The position numbers and the translations under genes were made by a program. A stretch of 17,553 nucleotides of DNA from assembly GCA_031281815.1 (NCBI GenBank), contig JAITEY010000099.1, positions 1 through 17,553 of the forward strand, read 5' to 3'. A model generated the notes under the pieces. The model had not been told where the DNA came from. It was given only the letters and a program-made list of their open reading frames with translations, and made no database searches. Positions 6,233 to 13,368 of the stretch are shown here, one piece after another (the stretch's first letter is position 1; each line of letters starts with the position of its first letter). This DNA is from Desulfovibrio sp. GTDB taxonomy: Bacteria > Desulfobacterota > Desulfovibrionia > Desulfovibrionales > Desulfovibrionaceae.

Positions 6233-8536
6233 ATGAAGATTCGGCAGATATCGGCCGCCTGCAACGAATTGCTGCGCGCCGGGCGCAACGATGAAGCCGC
6301 CGCCCTGGCCGAAAGCGCCGCGGCTTCTTTCCCGGCGGAGCCTGTCTGGCCCATGCTCGCCGCCCGCGCCCACTCGGCGGCCGGCCGCCACAAAACAGCG
6401 CTTGATTTCGCTCAGGCGGCCGCCCGCGCCCGCGCAACGGCAGGACACCGAGAGACGGCTCCTGCTCCCGCCGAGGTGACCGCCGCAACGGCCGACCTGT
6501 GGTGCGCCCTCGGCCTTGCCGCCCTGGCGGACCGCGCATGGCCTCAGTCCGAGCGCGCCCTTGCCGAGGCGGCGCGCCTGGACCCGGACAACCCCGACAT
6601 CCCTCCGCATCTGGCTGCGGCCCTGCAGTCCCTGCACCGGCCCGACGAGGCCGCCGCCTGGTACCGCAAAGCGCTGACCGCCGCTCCCGGCGATATGCCG
6701 CTCCGCCTCAACCTCCTGCTCTGCCTGCTCGCGGACGGCAAAACGGACGAAGCCGAAAGCCTGCTGCGCGCATGGCCTGAACCTCCTCCCGGAACGCCGT
6801 GCCTTGAGCGCGTTTCGGCCCGCGCGCATCTTCTGGAGGCAAAGGGCCGACATGAGGAAGCCCTGGCCCTTCTGGAGACTCCGGAATTTGTTTCCTGTGC
6901 GGAGAGCGGCGGCATCGTCGACCCGGCCCGCGTCCATGCCCTGCGCGGACGCCTTCTCTACGCTTCGGAGCGCTTTGCCGAGGCCCGGGCGGCATTCGAG
7001 GCTGCCCTGCGCGTCGCCCCGGATTCCCCGGATGCCGCCAATGCCCTGGGTTCCCTGCTGCTGCGCGAGGGGCGCGGGGAGGATGCCTCGGCGCTTTGGG
7101 ACGACTTTATCCGGAACAACGGGCCCACGCCGTTACTTGAGGCCCGCAAGGCCCTGGCGATTCCGCCCGTCCCGGCGTCAGCCGCCGAAATAGAGGAAAT
7201 ACGCCGCAGGATGGCGGATTTTTTGCGGGATGCCGAAGCCTTGCCCATCTTGGGCCACCCCTTGGCGGTCATGGGCCTACCGCCCTTTTCGCTGGCGTTT
7301 CACGGTAAAGACGACAAGGAGCTTTTGCGGGCGCTGGCGGAGTTCATGCTGCGCCATACAACGTTGTCCGGCCGGGCGGAACCGGCCGCCGCCGGTCCGG
7401 TCCGCAAGGCGGACGATGTCCGGCGGCGCGCCGCGGCGCTGCGTTCTCCGTCGAAACGCCGCATCGGCTTCATTTCCGCCCACTTCGGCAATCACACCGG
7501 CATGTCGTATTTTTTCCGGCTGCTGGAAAGGCTGTGCCCGCGTCTGCCCCATTGCCGCATTCTCGAGTTTCCCCAGAAAGACAATCCCTACCGGCGCGCT
7601 CTGGCGGAACGGGCGCCGCTGATCACCCTGCCCGGCAACCTGGAGGGGGCGAGGGCGGCCGCGGCGGCCTTGGATTTGGACATCCTGGTGTATCTCGACC
7701 TGGGCATGGACCCCCTGACCTGGGCTCTGGCCTTTTTCCGTTCGGCGCGCCTGCAATGCGCCCTGTACGGGCATCCCATGACCACGGGCATACCCGCCCT
7801 GGACATTTTTTTGACCCCCGCCTGTATGGAGCCGGAGGGAGCGGAGGCCTTGTACAGCGAGGAACTGCGGACGCTGCCCTGCCTTCTGAGCGGGTTTACG
7901 CCGCCTTCCGCGCCGGCGGCCGGGCCGAGGGAAAAACGCAGGGGCCGGGTGTATCTGTGCGCCCAAAGCCTGTTCAAGGTTCACCCGGACATGGACGCAA
8001 TGTTGGACGCCGTACTGCGCGAGGATGCCGAAGCCGAACTGCGTTTTTTCGTTTCCGCGCGGGACCACGAAACGCGCGCCTTTCAGGAGCGCCTGCGGCG
8101 GAGCCTGGGCGCTTCGGCCGCGCGCGTGCGCCTGCTTCCCCAATGTTCGGAAGCCGCGTTTATCGCTGCCCTGCGTGACGCGGACCTTGTGCTGGATACC
8201 CCGCATTTCAGCGGCGGCAGCACGTCGTACAAAGCGCTGGGCGCGGGGGTGCCGGTGCTGACCATGGAAGGCGCCTTCATGCGCGGACGGCAGACGGCGG
8301 GATTGTATCGCTTTGCGGCCGCATCGGCGTCGTCGCCCGGCCCGGACTGCTTTGACGGTCTGATTGCCCGCTCCCCGGCGGAATACTGCGCTAAAGCCCT
8401 TGAACTGGCCCATTCCCCGGACAAGCGGCATGAACTCGGCAGAGTATCGGCGGCGCTCGGTCCCCGCCTGTTCGAGTGCGGGGATTCCGTCGACGGCCTG
8501 GAGTCTTTCCTGCTTTCCTCCGATAGTTTCTCTTGA
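6233..8536 (+). CDS. TPR protein with GT41 O-GlcNAc transferase-like (SPINDLY/OGT) domain
   Basis: The protein has 767 residues. Residues 6-300 are Ala-rich helical repeats with TPR periodicity, clearest at 86-154 and 232-300 (ALRVAPDSPDAANALGSLL). From about residue 408 it follows the GT41 fold: RIGFISAHFGNH (H421 aligns by motif with the conserved OGT histidine), LDILVYLDLGMDPL, LQCALYGHPMTTG, AQSLFKVHP (K582, matching the UDP-contacting lysine), and LVLDTPHFSGGSTSYKALGAG (D655). GT41 enzymes move GlcNAc or another sugar from a nucleotide sugar to Ser/Thr of proteins; the TPRs choose the substrate. No signal peptide is visible, so it is cytoplasmic. ATG 6233 has only a weak GGAAA just upstream. 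It is a single gene with no neighbouring glycan genes, so its acceptor is unknown. Confidence 0.88.
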   Translation: MKIRQISAACNELLRAGRNDEAAALAESAAASFPAEPVWPMLAARAHSAAGRHKTALDFAQAAARARATAGHRETAPAPAEVTAATADLWCALGLAALADRAWPQSERALAEAARLDPDNPDIPPHLAAALQSLHRPDEAAAWYRKALTAAPGDMPLRLNLLLCLLADGKTDEAESLLRAWPEPPPGTPCLERVSARAHLLEAKGRHEEALALLETPEFVSCAESGGIVDPARVHALRGRLLYASERFAEARAAFEAALRVAPDSPDAANALGSLLLREGRGEDASALWDDFIRNNGPTPLLEARKALAIPPVPASAAEIEEIRRRMADFLRDAEALPILGHPLAVMGLPPFSLAFHGKDDKELLRALAEFMLRHTTLSGRAEPAAAGPVRKADDVRRRAAALRSPSKRRIGFISAHFGNHTGMSYFFRLLERLCPRLPHCRILEFPQKDNPYRRALAERAPLITLPGNLEGARAAAAALDLDILVYLDLGMDPLTWALAFFRSARLQCALYGHPMTTGIPALDIFLTPACMEPEGAEALYSEELRTLPCLLSGFTPPSAPAAGPREKRRGRVYLCAQSLFKVHPDMDAMLDAVLREDAEAELRFFVSARDHETRAFQERLRRSLGASAARVRLLPQCSEAAFIAALRDADLVLDTPHFSGGSTSYKALGAGVPVLTMEGAFMRGRQTAGLYRFAAASASSPGPDCFDGLIARSPAEYCAKALELAHSPDKRHELGRVSAALGPRLFECGDSVDGLESFLLSSDSFS

Positions 8537-8561
8537 AATAGTACATTTTTTTGCCTACGCT
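8533..8561 (+). promoter_or_regulatory. Possible sigma-70-like promoter upstream of the EAL gene
   Basis: TTGAAA (8533-8538) and TACGCT (8556-8561) are 17 bases apart, at the point where the DNA turns AT-rich. The -10 box is a poor match. It overlaps the stop of the GT41 gene. Confidence 0.2.
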
Positions 8562-8831
8562 GAAAAAACCTGCGATGCTTTCATTTTGCAATGTTCTTGT
8601 AACGTAGAGGACACATAACTTTCGTATCGTACCGGAGAAAAGAAAAGAATACTCACAAGATATTGGAAGCGTCCGTAATGTTGCCCAAAATCCGTTATGA
8701 AAGACAAGCGTCTTGCCTCACTGTCTCCGAACCAAGAAATGCTCAAAGCAACACCCTGTGAAGCCCGGCGCTTGTCGTTCCCGGAGCGGCATCCGGATAC
8801 AGACCTAACTACAGCAAGGAGAATTTTCAGT
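8537..8831 (+). other. 295-bp leader upstream of the EAL gene
   Basis: The first part (to about 8695) is AT-rich with T- and A-runs, while 8700-8815 is close to the chromosomal composition. It contains a short inverted pair, GACAAGCG near 8703 and CGCTTGTC near 8769, that could fold the leader RNA. I compared it with the cyclic-di-GMP riboswitch pattern and saw no match. No independent gene was found. Confidence 0.5.
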
Positions 8832-10583
8832 ATGCAAGTTGTTATGCAATATAATGACCGTCAAAACCTTGAGAGAATTTTACAATTATTTCTTATAAAA
8901 ACAGTATATCAGCCTATTGTATCGTTAACAGATGGGAGCATATTCGGCTATGAGGCCTTAAGTAGAATATCAAATAATGAAATCAATATAAATATTGAAG
9001 AATTGTTTAGAATTGCCGATAAAATGAATAAGTCATGGGAACTCGAAACATTATGCAGAACAAAATCTCTCGAAAATTGTATGCGTATAGGAGAGAAAAA
9101 ACTTTTCATCAATGTAAATCCAAATATAATTTATGATAATAGGTTTAAAAAAGGGTTTACAAAAAATATATTGAATGCCTATGGATTTGGTGCTGACAAT
9201 ATAATATTTGAGATAACTGAACATAGTGCCGTTGTAGACAATAATGCCTTCCTGACGTCACTCAATCATTATAAAAGCCAAAACTACGGCATAGCGATAG
9301 ATGATGTAGGTTCCGGCTACTCCGGCCTCAATGTCATCACGAATGTCAGACCGGATTTTATAAAGCTTGACATGAGTCTTATCAGAAATATCGATAAAGA
9401 CGAAACTAAACGAGCCCTATGTAAGGCAATGATTGATTTCGGCAAAAATGCGGGTATTAAGCTGATTGCCGAAGGGATAGAGACTGAAGAAGAACTGTCA
9501 ACACTCATAAAATTGGATATCAGTTTCGGTCAAGGATTTTTTTTGGGTATCCCACAGGAGTCATTCGAAGATATAGCGCCTGAAAAAGTCAAAATAATAA
9601 CAAAATGCCGTGCCAAAAATTATATAAAAAATATAAGAAGTTCTGTATATCCTATAGTAGGGCATATATCTAAACCGGGATATACTTTTCCATCCAATAA
9701 AAATGCAGACAGCATTTATGAAGTATTACGTCTTAACCCTACCATTACTGATTTTTCTATAGTCGATGAAGGCGTTACTGTGGGAGTTATGACAAGAACA
9801 GAATTAAATGAAAGATTTAGCGGTAGATATGGATACAGTCTTCATTCAAAGAAAAATATCCGACAATTAATGAATCCTGATTTTTTAAAGGTAAATTATA
9901 ACATGCCTGTCGAGCAAGTATCACGACTTGCCATGCAAAGGCCGTATGAACAATTGTATAAGCCCATCGTCGTAGAAGAAGAAATGAAATATTTCGGCAT
10001 GGTAACAATCAAGGATTTACTTGATGCCTGCACAAAAGTTGAAGTGGATATCGCCAGACATTCCAATCCTTTAACCGGGTTGCCGGGCAACTTATTAATT
10101 GAAAAAGAAATCTTGAGCCGCATATTCAGGGATCGTCCATATTGTATTACCTATTATGATATTGATAATTTCAAAGCATATAACGATGCGTACGGCTTCG
10201 ACAACGGGGACAGGATGCTCTCACTTGTCGCGGATATTCTCAAAGATTGCGCCGTGAAAGATGAATTTATCGGGCATATCGGCGGCGATGATTTTATTGT
10301 TATCTGCGATTATCATGAAGGAGAAGATTATTGTGAATCGGTGATAAATCAGTTTTCTTCAAGAGTCACATCGTTATATCGTGACGAAGATTTGAAAAAC
10401 GGGCATATAATATCGAAAAATCGGCAAGGTGTAACAGAACTCTTCCCAATCGCAAGTTTATCTATTGCCGGGCTCTCGAATAAAACAAATACATACAAAG
10501 ATATTGATAGTTTTTCAAAAGATATCGCTCAGCTTAAAAAGAAGTGCAAGAGGCAGGTGGGTAATTACTTTGAAGTAATTTAA
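8832..10583 (+). CDS. EAL-CBS-GGDEF cyclic-di-GMP turnover protein
   Basis: The 583-residue cytoplasmic protein has an EAL domain at about 20-250, a CBS pair at about 272-405 and a GGDEF domain at about 410-580. EAL residues for cyclic-di-GMP hydrolysis all seem present: E41-A-L, FINVNPN, FEITE (E127), IDDVGSG (D157, D158), IKLD (K178), AEGIE (E214) and GQGF (Q234). The GGDEF site reads GGDDF (484-488) with YYDIDNFK (D443) before it; the product-inhibition RxxD site is VKDE and so is lost. CBS pairs usually bind adenine nucleotides, so the protein could link energy state to cyclic-di-GMP. ATG 8832 is chosen because AAGGAGA lies 9 bases upstream; the frame is open to an earlier ATG at 8697 without a ribosome site. 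The gene is far more AT-rich than its neighbours (12 of 60 bases G/C at 9121-9180), indicating transfer. No membrane segment is seen. Confidence 0.93.
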   Translation: MQVVMQYNDRQNLERILQLFLIKTVYQPIVSLTDGSIFGYEALSRISNNEININIEELFRIADKMNKSWELETLCRTKSLENCMRIGEKKLFINVNPNIIYDNRFKKGFTKNILNAYGFGADNIIFEITEHSAVVDNNAFLTSLNHYKSQNYGIAIDDVGSGYSGLNVITNVRPDFIKLDMSLIRNIDKDETKRALCKAMIDFGKNAGIKLIAEGIETEEELSTLIKLDISFGQGFFLGIPQESFEDIAPEKVKIITKCRAKNYIKNIRSSVYPIVGHISKPGYTFPSNKNADSIYEVLRLNPTITDFSIVDEGVTVGVMTRTELNERFSGRYGYSLHSKKNIRQLMNPDFLKVNYNMPVEQVSRLAMQRPYEQLYKPIVVEEEMKYFGMVTIKDLLDACTKVEVDIARHSNPLTGLPGNLLIEKEILSRIFRDRPYCITYYDIDNFKAYNDAYGFDNGDRMLSLVADILKDCAVKDEFIGHIGGDDFIVICDYHEGEDYCESVINQFSSRVTSLYRDEDLKNGHIISKNRQGVTELFPIASLSIAGLSNKTNTYKDIDSFSKDIAQLKKKCKRQVGNYFEVI

Positions 10584-10670
10584 TTCCCGGCGGCCGGGGC
10601 GGAAAACGCGCCGGCGGACAGAACCGGCGGCAAACGGGGACGACGCATCATGACCGAACGCCTGTCGGGA

Positions 10671-10720
10671 AATCCTCCTGTTGCGTTTTTGCCTTTTCGC
10701 AGGGAGATTTTTTGTTCTTT
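10671..10720 (+). terminator. Probable intrinsic terminator downstream of the EAL gene
   Basis: An imperfect stem pairs AATCCTCCTG...CG (10671-10685) with CGCAGGGAGATT (10698-10709), around a T-rich loop. It runs straight into TTTTTTGTTCTTT on the plus strand. It lies about 90 bases after the EAL gene stop. The stem has a bulge and a mismatch, so its strength is uncertain. Confidence 0.45.
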
Positions 10721-10746
10721 ACTCTCCCCTCCGACTGTGCCAGAAT
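10718..10746 (+). promoter_or_regulatory. Candidate pyrBC promoter
   Basis: TTTACT and CAGAAT, each 4 of 6 matches to the -35 and -10 consensus, are 17 bases apart just after the terminator-like T-run. Transcription from here would give pyrB a leader of about 145 bases. Confidence 0.25.
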
Positions 10747-10763
10747 ACAGTGTTTGGGCACAG

Positions 10764-10789
10764 GGCCGCAAAGCACGCCTGTTGCGGCC
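10764..10789 (+). other. Perfect hairpin in the pyrB leader
   Basis: GGCCGCAA pairs with TTGCGGCC around a 10-base loop. No T-run follows. Its place between the candidate promoter and pyrB makes a role in leader RNA control possible. No PyrR-binding consensus was recognised. Confidence 0.45.
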
Positions 10790-10897
10790 GGTCCCCCGCC
10801 GTGTTCCGAAGGGCGCATCCGGGTATTGCTTGGAGCGGCTTAAGCGATTTGCGGCAGGGGCGGGACGACCCGCCGGTCGCGTTCCGGGAGCAGAGCG

Positions 10898-11881
10898 ATG
10901 AGCGATATCCGTTGGCGGCACAAGGACCTGCTGGATACGGCAGAGCTTTCCGCCTCCGAAATTACCTGTCTTTTGGATATGGCGGAACGTTTCGACGAAA
11001 TCAACGCGCGGCCGGTCAAAAAAGTGCCTACCTTGCGCGGCAAGGGTGTCGTTCTGTTTTTCGCCGAACCCAGCACGCGTACGCGCACCTCCTTTGAAGT
11101 CGCGGGCAAGCGGCTTTCCGCCGACACGTACGCGCTTGCGACATCCGGCAGCAGCATCACCAAGGGCGAATCGCTCCGGGACACGGCCCTGACCCTGCAG
11201 GCCATGGCCCCGAACATCATCGTCATCCGCCATTCCGTGAGCGGCGCGGCCGCTTTTCTTGCCGAACGCCTGTCCTGCTCCGTGGTCAATGCCGGGGACG
11301 GACGCCACGCCCATCCGACCCAGGCCCTGCTGGACGCCTTTACCCTGCGCAGGCACTGGAAGGGCGACATGCGCGGCAAACGCCTGCTCATCGTCGGCGA
11401 CATAGCGCACAGCCGCGTGGCGCGTTCCAACGTGTTTCTCTGGCAGAAGTTCGGCGTGGGCGTGCGCGTCTTCGGCCCCCGCACTCTGCTCCCGCCGGGC
11501 ATCCGCGACTGGCCGGTCGAGGTGCACGACAACCTGGACGAGGCCCTTGCCGGGGTGGACGCGGTGATGGCCCTGCGTCTGCAGCTTGAACGGCAACAGG
11601 CCGGCTTGTTGCCCGACCTTTCGGAATATGCCCGGCATTTCTGCATCGGCATGAGGCATCTGGAAAAAGCCGCGCCTGACGCGGTAGTGCTGCACCCCGG
11701 CCCCATCAACCGCGGACTGGAAATCGCCTCCGATCTGGCGGATTCCGGCCGGAGCCGCATCCTGGATCAGGTGGCCGCCGGGGTCGCCGTGCGTATGGCC
11801 GTGCTGTTTACCCTGGGCATGCGCGGCACGTCAATGCAGGAAGCCTTTGAGGAACCCGGACAAGGGGCGGCAGGCGCATGA
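10898..11881 (+). CDS. pyrB: Aspartate carbamoyltransferase catalytic subunit
   Basis: PyrB joins carbamoyl phosphate and aspartate, the committed step of pyrimidine synthesis. The protein has 327 residues. The carbamoyl-phosphate loop is FFAEPSTRTRTSFE (54-67). The mobile lysine loop is SITKGESLRDT (K89), the HPTQALLD motif is at 139-146, and HPGPINRG is at 266-273. HPGP rather than the ornithine-enzyme HCLP motif separates it from ArgF. ATG 10898 has GGGAG 7 bases upstream. It overlaps pyrC by 4 bases (ATGA), indicating an operon and perhaps a PyrB-PyrC complex, as seen in some bacteria. No regulatory subunit gene (pyrI) is adjacent, so it is probably an unregulated trimer or a complex with dihydroorotase (inference). 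Confidence 0.96.
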   Translation: MSDIRWRHKDLLDTAELSASEITCLLDMAERFDEINARPVKKVPTLRGKGVVLFFAEPSTRTRTSFEVAGKRLSADTYALATSGSSITKGESLRDTALTLQAMAPNIIVIRHSVSGAAAFLAERLSCSVVNAGDGRHAHPTQALLDAFTLRRHWKGDMRGKRLLIVGDIAHSRVARSNVFLWQKFGVGVRVFGPRTLLPPGIRDWPVEVHDNLDEALAGVDAVMALRLQLERQQAGLLPDLSEYARHFCIGMRHLEKAAPDAVVLHPGPINRGLEIASDLADSGRSRILDQVAAGVAVRMAVLFTLGMRGTSMQEAFEEPGQGAAGA

Positions 11882-13230
11882 CGGACGACAAAACGTGCGG
11901 CGGACACATAACCGGGCCTTGCCCGGAACGGCCCGACGGAGAACGGAACACCCTGTTTTTGGAACGTGCCCTTGTCTGCCCGGGGATACCGGGCATGGGC
12001 GGCGGTGAATGCGACGTGTCGGCGCGGGACGGGAAAATCGTCGCCTGCGCCCCGCACGGAGAACTGGAGCCGCCCCCGGACGCGGAGCGCATACCGTGCG
12101 GCGGAAAACGCCTTTTTCCCAGTTTTCTGGATGTCCACACGCACCTGCGCGACCCCGGCCGTGAATATAAGGAAGACATCGGCACAGGTCTGGAGGCTGC
12201 CGCGCACGGGGGCTTCGGGGCGGTCATGGCCATGGCCAACACCGACCCCGTCAACGACAGGGCCGCTGTTACGGCGTATATGACGGCAAAGGCCGCCCGC
12301 CTGCATCCGCACGGCCCGCGCCTGTACCCCGTGGGCGCGCTGACCGTGGGTCTGGCCGGGAAAGCGCCGGCCCCTATGGGCGAACTGGCCGCCGCCGGCT
12401 GCATCGCCTTTTCCAATGACGGCAAGGGCGTTGCCGACACGGAGACTTTTCGCCGGTGTATGGAATACGCCGCCCAATGGGGGCGCATCGTCATAGACCA
12501 TTGCGAAGACCCTTCGCTCGCGCCCGGCGCGCTCATGAACGAAGGCGCCGTTTCCGGGCGCGCCGGCATCCCCGGCGTGCCGACCGTCGCCGAAGCCCTG
12601 CATGTCGCAAGGGACATTCTCCTTTCCGAATACCTGGATCTGCCCGTCCATCTCGCGCACATAAGCTGCCGGCAGTCCGTGGAACTGTTGCGTTTCGCGG
12701 CGGAGCGCGGCCTCAAGGTCAGCGCCGAAACCTGTCCGCACTACCTGCTGCTCGACGACGGCCTGCTCGAAGGTTTCAACGCCGCGGCCAAGGTCAATCC
12801 TCCCCTGCGCAGCCGCGAGGACGTGCGCGCCTTGCGCGGGGCCGTGCGCGACGGCTTGATCGGCATCTTTGCCACGGATCATGCCCCCCATGCCGCGCAC
12901 GAAAAGGAACAGCCCCTGGATCAGGCCCTTTGCGGCTTCATCGGTCTGGAAACGGCCCTGCCCCTGACCTATACCCTGGTGCGCGACGGGCTGCTGAACG
13001 AAGCCGCCTTCACGCGCATGTGGCACAGCGCCCCCGCCGCCGTGTTCGGCATCCCCGTCAACAACTTCGCCCCCGGCGATCCCGCGGATTTTTTCCTCTT
13101 CGACCCGGACGAGGAATGGACTGTCTGCCGCGACACCATACACTCCAAAAGCCTGAACACGCCCTTCCTCGGCCGGCGCCTGCGCGGCAGAGTGACCGCC
13201 CACTGGCTTGGAGGACGCCGCGTAGTGTGA
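11878..13230 (+). CDS. pyrC: Dihydroorotase, class I
   Basis: PyrC cyclises carbamoyl aspartate to dihydroorotate, the step after PyrB. The protein has 450 residues, with the amidohydrolase metal motif DVHTHLRDPG (H87, H89), the loop MANTDPVND, SNDGKG (D181), DHCED (H208), HLAHISC (H261) and the catalytic Asp in ATDHAPH (D334). NPPLR (308-311) is the typical segment before the last barrel strands. It starts at the ATG that overlaps the pyrB stop (ATGA). Compared with shorter class I enzymes it has about 20 extra N-terminal residues, containing two Cys (C7, C15). The active site is complete, so it should be functional rather than a PyrC-like scaffold. Confidence 0.94.
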   Translation: MTDDKTCGGHITGPCPERPDGERNTLFLERALVCPGIPGMGGGECDVSARDGKIVACAPHGELEPPPDAERIPCGGKRLFPSFLDVHTHLRDPGREYKEDIGTGLEAAAHGGFGAVMAMANTDPVNDRAAVTAYMTAKAARLHPHGPRLYPVGALTVGLAGKAPAPMGELAAAGCIAFSNDGKGVADTETFRRCMEYAAQWGRIVIDHCEDPSLAPGALMNEGAVSGRAGIPGVPTVAEALHVARDILLSEYLDLPVHLAHISCRQSVELLRFAAERGLKVSAETCPHYLLLDDGLLEGFNAAAKVNPPLRSREDVRALRGAVRDGLIGIFATDHAPHAAHEKEQPLDQALCGFIGLETALPLTYTLVRDGLLNEAAFTRMWHSAPAAVFGIPVNNFAPGDPADFFLFDPDEEWTVCRDTIHSKSLNTPFLGRRLRGRVTAHWLGGRRVV

Positions 13231-13310
13231 TATACTGCGCGCCGACGCGCCGGACGCAGGCGGATTGCTCCACTGTTTTCGCCCCGCGGGGCACCGTCCG
13301 CTTCACGAAA

Positions 13311-13339
13311 CGCAACGGCGCGGCCGCGGCGCTGTTGCG
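13311..13339 (+). other. Strong hairpin just upstream of the HD-domain gene
   Basis: CGCAACGGCGC pairs with GCGCTGTTGCG (one G-T wobble) around a 7-base loop. It ends 18 bases before the AGGAGG site of the HD-domain gene, inside the 138-base pyrC spacer, and no T-run follows. A palindrome GCCCCGCGGGGC lies a little upstream at 13281-13292. Confidence 0.45.
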
Positions 13340-13368
13340 CCCCGGCATACAACGCACAGGAGGACGCA

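Larger units (their letters stand above)
10584..10897. other. 314-bp spacer before pyrB: terminator, promoter candidate, hairpin
   Basis: The composition returns abruptly to GC-rich with CCCGGCGGCCGGGG right after the EAL stop, resembling the start of the dispersed element. A terminator-like structure follows at 10671-10720, then a weak promoter candidate at 10718-10746 and a perfect 8-bp hairpin at 10764-10789. An 83-codon frame (10650-10901) ends in an ATGA overlap with pyrB, but its codons do not look like those of neighbouring genes. No tRNA or known RNA was recognised. Confidence 0.55.

Noticed and set aside
8537..8831. Cyclic-di-GMP riboswitch upstream of the EAL gene
   Set aside because: No match to the conserved loops of known cyclic-di-GMP riboswitches by eye.
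1239..10583. A LapG-LapD pair formed by the C93 protease and the EAL-CBS-GGDEF protein
   Set aside because: The EAL protein has no transmembrane or periplasmic domain, carries intact catalytic residues, and lies far away on the opposite strand.
8500..10700. Genomic island with integrase, attachment sites or insertion-sequence ends around the EAL gene
   Set aside because: No recombinase, tRNA or direct repeat was seen at the composition boundaries.
10650..10901. 83-codon frame ending in an ATGA overlap with pyrB
   Set aside because: Not called as a gene: it contains a terminator-like T-run and a hairpin, its codons lack the strong G/C third-position bias of neighbours, and no domain is visible. 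It is kept as part of the leader finding.
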